From assembly GCA_023382715.1 (NCBI GenBank), contig JAHDWP010000012.1:1-64000 (forward strand): a stretch of 64,000 nt of DNA. Reading direction: 5' to 3'. Both the position numbers and the translations under genes were made by a program. Positions 1-8,869 of the stretch are shown here, in pieces. The DNA comes from Anaerolineae bacterium (GTDB lineage Bacteria > Chloroflexota > Anaerolineae > Aggregatilineales > Aggregatilineaceae). Every line of letters starts with the position of its first letter. Position 1 is the first letter of the stretch. Below the pieces are notes generated by a model, which ran no database searches, had not been told where the DNA came from, and saw only the letters and a list, made by a program, of their open reading frames with translations.

Positions 1-6
1 CCCTGG

Positions 7-107
7 TTGACCTCACCCCCGCTCGGCGCTGACGCGCCTCGCTGCCCCCTCTCCATTCGAATGGAGAGGGGGCAAGCCGAACGCAGCGAGGCTGGGGGTG
101 AGGTCAA
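7..107. repeat. Nested palindromic intergenic repeat (TGACCTCACCCCC family)
   Basis: The outer arms TGACCTCACCCCC (8-20) and GGGGGTGAGGTCA (94-106) are perfect inverted copies. Inside them a perfect 30-base palindrome runs from 44 to 73. Diverged relatives with the same GGGGGTGAGGTCAA end and a CCCCTCTCC...GGAGAGGGG core lie at 25612-25683 and 25761-25832. No open frame is convincing here, so it is read as a dispersed, hairpin-forming repeat. Confidence 0.8.
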
Positions 108-165
108 TGCCCTGCATCCAGTGAGTCGCTGCCGACCTTTGCACGCGCCCGCCCGCAGAACGCGC

Positions 166-194
166 TTGGCGGCCCGCCCCGAAACGCTTACAAT
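166..194 (+). promoter_or_regulatory. Promoter of the transglutaminase gene
   Basis: TTGGCG at 166-171 and TACAAT at 189-194 are separated by exactly 17 bases. Transcription would start near 201, about 40 bases before the ATG at 243. Confidence 0.6.
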
Positions 195-242
195 CGTCAC
201 GATTTGGCGCGGGTCAGGCACGATGAGTCAGACGAAAGGCTG

Positions 243-2774
243 ATGGCGACCACTCCCCACACACGTCCGGCACAAGCCGTGCCAGGCCACACGGCGCGCG
301 CGCAGCGCGTACCGGGGCGCTGGCGGCGACGGCTGCGCAGTCATCTGCGCACCGTCTTCGCGCGCGGTGACTTCACCAGCCTGCTGCTCGTCTGGGCGCT
401 GATGATCCTCACGGCGCTGGCGCTGGACGCCGCCCACTGGACGGACGGTCTGCGCGCGCTGGTGCCTGTCAGCGTGCTGGCGGTGGGCCTGGGCTTTCTG
501 CTCGCGCGCAGCCACTACTCCGAGCCACTGGCCCTGCTGATGAGCAGCGTCTACAGCCTGGCCGGTGTGCTCCTCACCTGCGCCTACACGCTTGTCGAAG
601 CAGGCCCCTTATGGGCGCGCACCGACCGGCTGCTGCACGAGATCGCCATCTGGTTAGACCAGGCCATCGCCGGCGACCAGCCCGCCAACGATGACGTGAC
701 GTTTGTCGTGTTTATGGCCGTGCTGTTCTGGTTTCTCGGCCACAACGCGGCGTGGCATGTCTTCCGCGCGGATCGCGTGTGGCGCGTCATCGTGCCCACC
801 GGCCTGGTGCTGATCACCAACCAGTTCTACTACCAGGGCACTACATCGCTCGACCGCTACCTGGCCGGCTTCGTCATCGTGTCGCTGCTGCTGCTCATCC
901 GCTCGCACATTGACCTGCGCGAATACGACTGGTTCGTCCACCAGGTCAGCTTCTCCGGCACGGTGCGCCGCGCCTTTATGCGCACAGGCGCGCTGCTGGC
1001 CGTCGTCCTGGTTGCGCTGGCCTGGCGCGCGCCCGCCGGCTCGGATGACCGCGACCTCTCGCGCATCCGCGAGCTGCTCTCCGGCGACAGCATCATGGAG
1101 CTGGCCGAGCTGTGGAACCGTCTGTTCTCCTCGCTGGAGAGCCAGGGGATCGCCACTGCGGACTATTACGGCGGGGCGGAGCTGCAACTGAGCGGGGCGA
1201 TCCAGCTTGGCGACCAGCCCGTGATGATCGTCGAAGTGGAGGGGCCGCCCGGCGCGCGCTACTACTGGCGCTCCACCGTCTACGATTCCTACGATCCGGC
1301 TTCCTGGCGCTGGCGGCACATCCGCACGGTGCGCGCCTTCACCGATCAGGCGGGGCTGCGCTTCAACATCGGCCCGCTGGCGGCGGGTGCCCGCGCCGAA
1401 GCCCGTCAACAGTTCACCATGCTCATCCGCGCCAGCAACCTCGTGCACGCTGCGCCACAGCCGGCGGAGGTGGGCCTGCCCGTCGAAGCCGAGCTGGACT
1501 GCGTGGAAGACTTCGAGCGCACGTGCGTCAACGAGAACGGCCCGACCGACGTGGCGATCATCCGCGCGCGGAGCACCCTGCGCGCGGGCAGCCAGTACAC
1601 CGTCACGTCGCTGGTCAGCACGGCGCCGGCCTCGGCGCTGCGCAGCGCCGAGCAGACCTACCCCGACTGGGTGCTGCGCCTGTACCTGCAAGGGGCTGAG
1701 AACGTCGCACCGCGCATCCGCGAGCTGGCCGCCCAGATCGTCGGCCAGGCGGGCGCAGCGACGCCCTACGACCGGGCCAGGGCGATTGAGTCCTGGCTGC
1801 GCACCAACATCCAGTACAGCGAGACGATCCCCGCCCCGCCGCGCGGCAGCGACCCCATCGAGTGGTTCCTCTTCGAGCAGCGCCAGGGGTACTGCAATTA
1901 TTACGCGACGGCGATGGTGCTCATGCTGCGCTCGCAGGGTATCCCGGCGCGGCTGGCGGCTGGCTTCGCCCAGGGCGCGTGGGACACCGAGCGTGGAGCC
2001 TACCTGGTGCGCGAGCGCGACGCGCATACCTGGGTGGAAGTCTACTTCCCCGGCTATGGCTGGGTTGAGTTCGAGCCGACCGCCGACGAAGCGCCGATCG
2101 ATCGCGAAGACGATGCCATGCTGCTGGCGATCCTGCCGACGGTGACGCCCATCCCCACGCCCACGCCGCTGCCCACCGCAACCTTCACGCCGCTGCCGCC
2201 CACTCCCGACGGAGCCGCCGCCACGCCGACCGACGCCGCCGGGGGATTGGCCCTGCCCTTCACACCCACGCCGACACCCTCTCCCACGCCCGCGCCGAGC
2301 GCCACCGCGCCGCCCCCGCCCGATGCCATGCGCGTCGGCGATGGCCAAAGCAGCAGCCTGGTGCAAACCATCTTGCTGGTGCTGGGCATCTTCGCCCTGA
2401 TCGTGTTGGGGCTGGTGCTGGCCGTGCTGTTCGCCATCTGGTACATCGAGTATCGCGGCCTGGGCGGGCTATCGGTGGTGCAGCGCGCCTACGCCCGGCT
2501 GGGCATCTACGCGCGCTGGATCGGGCTGCGCTTCGCCGAGTCCGCTACGCCCGACGAACGCCGCCGCCACCTGGTCAGCCGCCTGCCAGAGATCGAACAG
2601 CCGATCAACACCATCACCCACGCCTACATCGCCGACCGCTATGCCGCGCCGCCAGAGCCGGCCCAGCAGAAAGAGAGTCGCAGCCGCACCCACGAAGCGT
2701 GGAAAGCGGCGCGCCGGGCTTTCGTCCGGCGCAAGGTGGCGCTGTGGCTGGGCGTGGGGCGCGGCGACGAATGA
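243..2774 (+). CDS. Membrane-anchored transglutaminase-like protein (DUF3488/TgpA type)
   Basis: A protein of 843 residues. The first ~290 residues hold several hydrophobic helices like the DUF3488 region of TgpA proteins. A transglutaminase core follows at about 520-620 with an apparent triad: Cys551 in GYCNYYA, His595 in DAHTWVE and Asp615 in FEPTADE. Next come a Thr/Pro-rich linker (~630-700), a transmembrane helix (~705-735) and a cytoplasmic tail. The core should therefore face outside. Known family members are surface transglutaminases or proteases, but the substrate cannot be told from sequence. ATG 243 is preferred over an upstream TTG at 204 because GAAAGG lies just before it. The gene stands alone behind its own promoter. 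Confidence 0.85.
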   Translation: MATTPHTRPAQAVPGHTARAQRVPGRWRRRLRSHLRTVFARGDFTSLLLVWALMILTALALDAAHWTDGLRALVPVSVLAVGLGFLLARSHYSEPLALLMSSVYSLAGVLLTCAYTLVEAGPLWARTDRLLHEIAIWLDQAIAGDQPANDDVTFVVFMAVLFWFLGHNAAWHVFRADRVWRVIVPTGLVLITNQFYYQGTTSLDRYLAGFVIVSLLLLIRSHIDLREYDWFVHQVSFSGTVRRAFMRTGALLAVVLVALAWRAPAGSDDRDLSRIRELLSGDSIMELAELWNRLFSSLESQGIATADYYGGAELQLSGAIQLGDQPVMIVEVEGPPGARYYWRSTVYDSYDPASWRWRHIRTVRAFTDQAGLRFNIGPLAAGARAEARQQFTMLIRASNLVHAAPQPAEVGLPVEAELDCVEDFERTCVNENGPTDVAIIRARSTLRAGSQYTVTSLVSTAPASALRSAEQTYPDWVLRLYLQGAENVAPRIRELAAQIVGQAGAATPYDRARAIESWLRTNIQYSETIPAPPRGSDPIEWFLFEQRQGYCNYYATAMVLMLRSQGIPARLAAGFAQGAWDTERGAYLVRERDAHTWVEVYFPGYGWVEFEPTADEAPIDREDDAMLLAILPTVTPIPTPTPLPTATFTPLPPTPDGAAATPTDAAGGLALPFTPTPTPSPTPAPSATAPPPPDAMRVGDGQSSSLVQTILLVLGIFALIVLGLVLAVLFAIWYIEYRGLGGLSVVQRAYARLGIYARWIGLRFAESATPDERRRHLVSRLPEIEQPINTITHAYIADRYAAPPEPAQQKESRSRTHEAWKAARRAFVRRKVALWLGVGRGDE

Positions 2775-2844
2775 GCGGGGAGAGAGGACGCGGAGCGCAG
2801 CCGAGTGCCGCCCCTGCGCATCGCAATGCCCGCCCGATCGAGCC

Positions 2845-2873
2845 TTGACGCCGCCGCTGCGCGCTGGTATGAT
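2845..2873 (+). promoter_or_regulatory. Promoter of the rplJ-rplL operon
   Basis: TTGACG at 2845-2850, a 17-base spacer, and TATGAT at 2868-2873 preceded by TGG (extended -10). The predicted start near 2880 leaves a leader of about 220 bases before rplJ. Confidence 0.75.
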
Positions 2874-2900
2874 GACGCGCGGTAACATCCACCCAGTTTA

Positions 2901-3053
2901 GGTTGGCTTCTTACCGCAGACAGCAGGGGCCTGGTCAGGCTTAATGGGAACGCCCCCCTGCCGAGGTGAAGACCCCGACCGGACCACCAACACGTGTTTT
3001 CACGGATTGGATCATGGCACGGTCTTCGCCCCTTGTGCGGAGGCCGTTTTTTT
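2901..3053 (+). promoter_or_regulatory. Ribosomal protein L10 leader
   Basis: The segment 2914-2967 contains ACCGCAGACAGCAGG, a central CTTAATG and CCTGCCGAGGT, the conserved pieces of the bacterial L10 leader (established family). The L10-L7/L12 complex binds this RNA and represses its own operon. Here the leader ends in an intrinsic terminator (3019-3053), which suggests control by premature termination. Confidence 0.8.
3019..3053 (+). terminator. Attenuator terminator within the L10 leader
   Basis: ACGGTCTTCGC (3019-3029) pairs, with one mismatch and a G-U pair, with GCGGAGGCCGT (3037-3047), followed by a run of seven T. It lies about 50 bases upstream of the rplJ start. Confidence 0.8.
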
Positions 3054-3103
3054 GTGGGTCTCCTCTGCGGAACTACCCTTCCGAAGAAAGGAGGAATGCG
3101 CGC

Positions 3104-3661
3104 TTGGCTATCAGCAAAGAGCGTAAGCAAGAACTGGTTGCTCAGTACGTGGAGATGCTCCAGCAGGCGCACGGCGTCGTCATCGCCGAGTATCGCGGCC
3201 TGAAGATGGGACAGCTCAACGATCTGCGCGCCCGGCTGCGCGAGATCGACTCGCAGTTCACGGTCACCAAGAACACACTGCTCAAGATCGCGCTGGACGA
3301 AGTGGGCATGGGCGTGCCCGCCGACTTGCTCAAAGGCCCGGTGGCCCTGGCTGTGGCGCACAGCGACCTGCCCAAGACCATCCAGGCCGTGCTGGAATAT
3401 GCCGGCAGCAACGAGGTCATGGTCGTCAAGGGCGGCATCATCGGCCAGAGCATCGTACAGGCCGGCCAGCTTGACGCGATCTCCAAGCTGCCTTCGTTGG
3501 ACGTGCTGCGCGGCCAGTTGGTCGGCACGATCGCCATGCCGCTGACTCAGCTTGCCGGCCTGCTCACCGAGCCGGGCCGCCAGGTTGTGGCGGTCATTCA
3601 GGCGGCCACGGACGGCCTGGTCAATGTCCTGGCAGCCTACACCCAGAAGGAAGCGGCCTAG
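3104..3661 (+). CDS. rplJ: 50S ribosomal protein L10
   Basis: A 185-residue protein that anchors the L7/L12 dimers of the ribosomal stalk. The N-terminal part (AISKERKQELVAQYVEML, then VVIAEYRGL and VTKNTLLKIAL) is typical L10. The C-terminal helix (~residues 135-185) is the expected L7/L12 docking site. The start is TTG at 3104, because AAAGGAGG at 3087-3094 is correctly spaced and no in-frame ATG fits. rplL follows 96 bases downstream. The usual upstream rplK-rplA and downstream rpoB-rpoC are not adjacent in this window. Confidence 0.95.
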   Translation: MAISKERKQELVAQYVEMLQQAHGVVIAEYRGLKMGQLNDLRARLREIDSQFTVTKNTLLKIALDEVGMGVPADLLKGPVALAVAHSDLPKTIQAVLEYAGSNEVMVVKGGIIGQSIVQAGQLDAISKLPSLDVLRGQLVGTIAMPLTQLAGLLTEPGRQVVAVIQAATDGLVNVLAAYTQKEAA

Positions 3662-3757
3662 CCTTCGGGCGTGCCGTCTCAGCGTTACCTGATCACCTGT
3701 TTGAGAGTTGGAGAACGCGCGGGTCTCCCGCGTCAACAGCGAAAGGAAGCTCTAGCA

Positions 3758-4153
3758 ATGGCGGATCTACAGAAACTGGTCGAAGAACTCAGCAGCCTGA
3801 CGGTCATGGAAGCTGCCGAGCTGAAGAAGATGCTCGAAGAGGCGTGGGGCGTCGAGGCCGTTGCGCCGATGGCCATGGGCGCCATGCCCATGATGGCGGC
3901 GGGCGCGGCTGCGCCGGCGGCTGTTGAGGAAGAAGAAGAGAAGACCGAGTTCACGGTCGTGCTCAAGGACGTTGGCCCCAAGAAGATCGAGGTCATCAAG
4001 GTCGTGCGCAGCCTGACCAACCTGGGCCTGAAGGAAGCTAAGGACCTCGTCGAGGGCGCTCCCAACACCGTGCTCGAGGATGTCAGCAAAGACGCCGCTG
4101 AAGACGCCAAGAAGAAGCTCGAGGAAGCGGGCGCGGTCATCGAGCTGAAGTAG
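3758..4153 (+). CDS. rplL: 50S ribosomal protein L7/L12
   Basis: A 131-residue protein with the three expected parts: an N-terminal dimerization helix pair (~1-35), an Ala/Met/Glu-rich hinge (~36-60) and the factor-binding C-terminal domain ([20 protein letters not shown] onward). It recruits elongation factors and stimulates their GTPase. ATG 3758 is chosen because it follows AAAGGAAG and begins the canonical [12 protein letters not shown]. It is translated with rplJ, and a strong hairpin terminator follows at 4184. Confidence 0.96.
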   Translation: MADLQKLVEELSSLTVMEAAELKKMLEEAWGVEAVAPMAMGAMPMMAAGAAAPAAVEEEEEKTEFTVVLKDVGPKKIEVIKVVRSLTNLGLKEAKDLVEGAPNTVLEDVSKDAAEDAKKKLEEAGAVIELK

Positions 4154-4183
4154 CACGCCCTGCGCCACCTAAACTGGTCGCTT

Positions 4184-4219
4184 CGGGCGGCGCGGTCGGC
4201 TGACCGCGCCGCCCGTTCG
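4184..4219 (+). terminator. Terminator after rplL
   Basis: A perfect 14-bp stem (4184-4197 with 4202-4215) and a four-base loop, followed by a short weak T-rich tract. The absence of rpoB just downstream fits the operon ending here. Confidence 0.75.
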
Positions 4220-4252
4220 TATTTCTACGCCCAAATCTCTCATCCGGGTCGC

Positions 4253-4281
4253 TGGACTCATCGCTCAAATTTTCATACACT
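4253..4281 (+). promoter_or_regulatory. Possible promoter of the 4315 gene
   Basis: TGGACT (4253-4258) and TACACT (4276-4281) with a 17-base spacer. The match is weaker than at other promoters in the window. Confidence 0.4.
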
Positions 4282-4314
4282 AGAGGTATTGGGCAGGCGC
4301 ATCACGGTGGGGAA

Positions 4315-5436
4315 ATGATGACTACAATTATTCAGGCCGATCAGACAGAAATTGACATCCGCGATGGCAGTTGGCGGCTCTATCCCGCCGGGCCAGACGT
4401 GCTGTCGCGCCTTGCTGTGTTCAAGGCGACGCGCGGCAGCGGCGTGATCGAGTACGACGCAGAGTTTGGCGAAGCGCACGGTCTGCCGGGCACAGTGCTT
4501 TCAATGGAATTCGTGCAGGCCGTTGTGCTCGGCTACGACGGCAAGACTCAGCGCTGGCTGCTGGGCTTTCACCTGGCACACCGCCCCGAAGACAAGCCGC
4601 GCTGGCTGGAGCTGGTCAGTTGGCCACCCGGCGCCAACACCACCCACGTCGCTGAGGCGCAGGAGGCCGCGCGCGAGCTGGCCGAGTACGTCGGGTGCCC
4701 GCTCAAGGTCTTCGGCGCGAAGAAACTGCCTCAGCCACCTGCCCCCGGCACAGCGCGCAGCGGCGCAACCGGCCCGCTGGGGCCGCACACCCGTGAGGAG
4801 ATCGATCCTCAGCGCGTCAGGCTCTTCGCCCGGTCGGTGACGCTGCCTCTGCAATATCCCGGTGTCTGGCTGGGCGCGGGGCGCAATGACATCACGCTGC
4901 GCGTGTCCAGGGACCCGAAGAGCGGCAAACGGGGAGAGGAAGTGCCCGCCTTCGTGCAGTGCATCATTGACCTGGAGCGTCACATGATCCGACTCCAGCC
5001 CCCCACCGGCCTGCTCACCGGCTTCTTCGGCAGCCGGCGCGGGCGCGAACTACACACCGATCAGGTGCACAATGTGGAGCTGCGCCACACCATCACGCGC
5101 AAGCATACCACCAAGCCGGAAGGTCACAACCTGGCCACCGAGATCACGCACCTGCACTATACCTGGGGCGTCTATCTGACACTGGCCGATGAGTCGCTGC
5201 TGCTGCTGGTGACACACCACAATACCAGCAGCGCCCTGTTGCGCAAGCGGGCTTCGGTGGGCGATAAGTTCTCCATAGATTCGAAGGCGGGGATCGAGTA
5301 TCTGCGCCAGCACCAGGCGGACCAGGCTGCTTACGAGCAGGCCGAGACAGTTGCCCGCGCGGTGGGCATCGTCATCGCCAACGCCCTGGGCCTGCACCTG
5401 GTCAAAACACAGGTGGGCGACGCAGCGCTCTCGTGA
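4315..5436 (+). CDS. Unknown protein, 373 residues
   Basis: I do not recognise this family. The protein is soluble, with no signal peptide or membrane helix. Two parts can be seen: residues 1-130, rich in strands and aromatics (GSWRLYPAGPDVLSRLAVFK, RWLLGFHLAHRPEDKPRWLEL), and residues ~165-350 after a Pro/Gly linker. The second part has several His/Thr-rich strands (VELRHTITRKHTT, LHYTWGVYLTLADESLLLLV). Repeated beta segments of this kind resemble PH-like or DUF-type ligand domains, but that is a guess. ATG 4315 (or the adjacent ATG 4318) follows GGTGGGG. It is a single-gene unit, transcribed toward the GH13 gene. Confidence 0.75.
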   Translation: MMTTIIQADQTEIDIRDGSWRLYPAGPDVLSRLAVFKATRGSGVIEYDAEFGEAHGLPGTVLSMEFVQAVVLGYDGKTQRWLLGFHLAHRPEDKPRWLELVSWPPGANTTHVAEAQEAARELAEYVGCPLKVFGAKKLPQPPAPGTARSGATGPLGPHTREEIDPQRVRLFARSVTLPLQYPGVWLGAGRNDITLRVSRDPKSGKRGEEVPAFVQCIIDLERHMIRLQPPTGLLTGFFGSRRGRELHTDQVHNVELRHTITRKHTTKPEGHNLATEITHLHYTWGVYLTLADESLLLLVTHHNTSSALLRKRASVGDKFSIDSKAGIEYLRQHQADQAAYEQAETVARAVGIVIANALGLHLVKTQVGDAALS

Positions 5437-5497
5437 GCGGGCGGCGCGTCGGGGTGCGTGCCGCGGTTGCCAGCGCCGGGTGAGGACGGGATCACGT

Positions 5498-5523
5498 AGG
5501 GGCGAGTTTGCAAACTCGCCCCT
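5498..5523. repeat. Perfect 26-base palindrome, AGGGGCG family
   Basis: The arms AGGGGCGAGTTTG and CAAACTCGCCCCT are perfect inverted copies. Related elements with the same outer AGGGGCG...CGCCCCT arms and a variable core occur at 33102, 40513 and 51406. Confidence 0.8.
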
Positions 5524-5558
5524 CTAGAGCGTGTTATGCACTTCTGCCGGGTGGACAT

Positions 5559-5658
5559 CCCCCCATCCCCCGATCCCTTCCCCCACGCAAGCGGAGGGAA
5601 GGGGCCAGGGCGGGCTTCTTCCTTCCCCCCGTGCGGGGGAAGGACCGAGGATGGGGGG
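5559..5658. repeat. C-rich/G-rich inverted repeat
   Basis: CCCCCCATCC (5559-5568) is inverted at 5649-5658 (GGATGGGGGG). Inner arms include a CTTCCCCC tract pairing with GGGGGAAG. The composition and order resemble the elements at 36288-36452 and 51560-51665. Confidence 0.65.
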
Positions 5659-5771
5659 CAAGCACAGGAGCTGCCCGCCTGCCAAAGTTCATAACAGCCT
5701 CTAAGCAATTGCCGATCATGCTCGTCGGAGCGCAGCAGAGCAGCACCCTGTAGCTGGCAGGTCTTCTCCGC

Positions 5772-7421
<1,650 letters not shown>

Positions 7422-7468
7422 CACTTGTCCTCATCGGGAGCATGGCGCCGCGCCCTATACGCTACGCC

Positions 7469-7495
7469 GAGTGTGCGGAGTGCATAAGCACACTC
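7469..7495 (-). other. Short hairpin between the FHA and treS genes
   Basis: GAGTGTGC (7469-7476) and GCACACTC (7488-7495) form an 8-bp stem that reaches into the FHA stop codon. It lacks a T run, so it may be a weak terminator or processing site on the minus-strand transcript. Confidence 0.35.
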
Positions 7496-8010
7496 TAGGC
7501 GAACTCCACGCGGATGATCAGCTTGCCCAGCCGCAGCTCATCGCCGTCGCGCAGAATGCGCGATTGGTTCGGGATCAGCTTCTGCCCATTGAGAAATGTC
7601 GCGTTGGAGCTGCCCAGGTCCACAACCTTCAGCGCGTCGTCCTCCGGCACCAGGGCGGCGTGGCGTCGCGAGACGCCCAGCTCCGCCGCCTGAAACTCGT
7701 CCAGCGCAATGGCCGGGGCCTGGCCGGTGACGGCATCAACCCGGCCCAGCTCCAGGCGTTCGCCAACATCGAGCGCCAGGGGCCTGTCATGCCCGCGCAC
7801 GTGCAGCAGCACCTGCCGGCGCGCGCCCAGGCTGGCCGTGCCCCAGCGGACTACGGCGCTGGCAGCGGTCATGTCCACGCGGCGCGTCGTCGCTCCCTCT
7901 GGCCGGGGCTGATCTGCGTCGGCAACCGCAGCGCCAAGCGGAGCGCCACACCGCGCGCAGACGATGCTGCCCGCGTCGTTCTCATGACCGCACTGCGCGC
8001 ACGTAGCCAA
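7495..8010 (-). CDS. Zinc-ribbon FHA-domain protein
   Basis: A 171-residue cytoplasmic protein. The N-terminus has a small zinc ribbon with two CxxC knuckles (CAQC at 4-7 and CARC at 18-21). A C-terminal forkhead-associated domain (~residues 80-171) contains ELGVSRRHAALV and VDLGSSNATFLNG, the motifs that contact phosphothreonine. It should act as an adaptor that recognises proteins phosphorylated by a Ser/Thr kinase; no such kinase is nearby. The start is TTG 8010, supported by GAGGTGG upstream and by the intact zinc knuckle. It has its own promoter and lies upstream of treS on the same strand. Confidence 0.85.
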   Translation of the reverse strand: MATCAQCGHENDAGSIVCARCGAPLGAAVADADQPRPEGATTRRVDMTAASAVVRWGTASLGARRQVLLHVRGHDRPLALDVGERLELGRVDAVTGQAPAIALDEFQAAELGVSRRHAALVPEDDALKVVDLGSSNATFLNGQKLIPNQSRILRDGDELRLGKLIIRVEFA

Positions 8011-8044
8011 CTGCCACCTCGTGCCTCGAACCAGACCACTTCTG

Positions 8045-8072
8045 AGTATACCCGAAGGCGGCGGCCTGACAA
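8045..8072 (-). promoter_or_regulatory. Promoter of the FHA gene
   Basis: On the minus strand TTGTCA (8072-8067) and TATACT (8050-8045) are 16 bases apart. It is located 35 bases upstream of the TTG start. Confidence 0.65.
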
Positions 8073-8180
8073 GCGCCGCCAGCGCCCGGACTCTCTGCCG
8101 AGCGCGCAGGTGGTGTATACTCTGTGCGAACGACGATCCTCTGGCGGAAGAAGATCGCAGACCACGAAGCGTGCACGCCC

Positions 8181-8726
8181 ATGACCGAGCGCCAGCCTCA
8201 CCCTCCCCGCAAACAAGCGCCCCGGCGGCTGACCATCGCCGAACGTTACTACGAGCGCGGCCTGGACGAGCTATCGAAAGATCGGCTCAGCCAGGCGTTG
8301 GCCGATCTCGACCAGGCTGTCGCCCAAAACCCGCGCAACGCCGAGTACTATGCGGCGCGCGGACTGGCGCTGCTGCGCGGCGAGTGGGAAGCCGATGCAG
8401 AGCAGGACTTCACTCAGGCGCTCAAGCTGGACCCAACCCAGTGGCTCGCCCATTACGGACGCGGGATGCTCGCCTTCAAAGAAGGCGACTTCACAACTGC
8501 GCTCGACCACTTCTCGCGCGCCCAACGCCTGGCCCCGCAGCGCCCGGAAGTCTATGTCTACCGCGCCGCGTCGTTCTTTCGCGCCGGGAATCCTCGCGAG
8601 GCGCTTGCAGACATTGAGTACGCGCTGACCCTGTTCGAGCCGCGCGACCGTCGCCGCGAGCTGGCCGGGCAATGGCTGGAGATTTTCCGGCGCGCAGCAG
8701 CCAAGTCGCCATCCCCCCGCGAGTGA
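8181..8726 (+). CDS. Tetratricopeptide repeat protein
   Basis: A 181-residue soluble protein with about four TPR units. Examples are YYERGLDELSKDRLSQALAD, EYYAARGLALLRGEWEADAE, AHYGRGMLAFKEGDFTTALD and VYVYRAASFFRAGNPREALA, each with the Ala8/Gly8 and Ala20 pattern. TPRs are protein-interaction scaffolds; no partner can be assigned. ATG 8181 is preferred to GTG 8124, because GTG 8124 sits directly behind a -10-like TATACT (8116-8121) and adds no TPR sequence. It is divergent from the FHA gene, with about 170 bases of shared control region. Confidence 0.75.
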   Translation: MTERQPHPPRKQAPRRLTIAERYYERGLDELSKDRLSQALADLDQAVAQNPRNAEYYAARGLALLRGEWEADAEQDFTQALKLDPTQWLAHYGRGMLAFKEGDFTTALDHFSRAQRLAPQRPEVYVYRAASFFRAGNPREALADIEYALTLFEPRDRRRELAGQWLEIFRRAAAKSPSPRE

Positions 8727-8810
8727 CATCGGCGAGTCTGGCCTGGACAACGGCAGCGGCTGCCTGCCAGCGTCCGGCAGCGCCGCGACTCCGCCTCTGC
8801 GCCCGGTCTA

Positions 8811-8819
8811 TGTTATAAT
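8811..8819 (+). promoter_or_regulatory. Extended -10 promoter of the coiled-coil gene
   Basis: TGTTATAAT is a perfect TGn-TATAAT element. No clear -35 box is visible 17 bases upstream. The ATG is about 50 bases downstream. Confidence 0.6.
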
Positions 8820-8869
8820 GCGCGCTGGTGAACGTGTCGCTGGTACAGTGGAGTAGCTAGGAGCGCCCT

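Larger units (their letters stand above)
5437..5771. other. Gene-free interval between convergent genes
   Basis: These 335 bases hold no credible gene. They contain two palindromic repeats, listed separately at 5498 and 5559. No intrinsic terminator with a T run is visible, so the palindromes may act as transcription barriers between the two convergent genes. Confidence 0.6.

Noticed and set aside
654-2366. A 570-codon open frame on the minus strand across the transglutaminase gene
   Set aside because: It lies opposite a gene with clear catalytic motifs, has Arg/Gly-rich low-complexity composition and no domain; it is a high-GC shadow frame.
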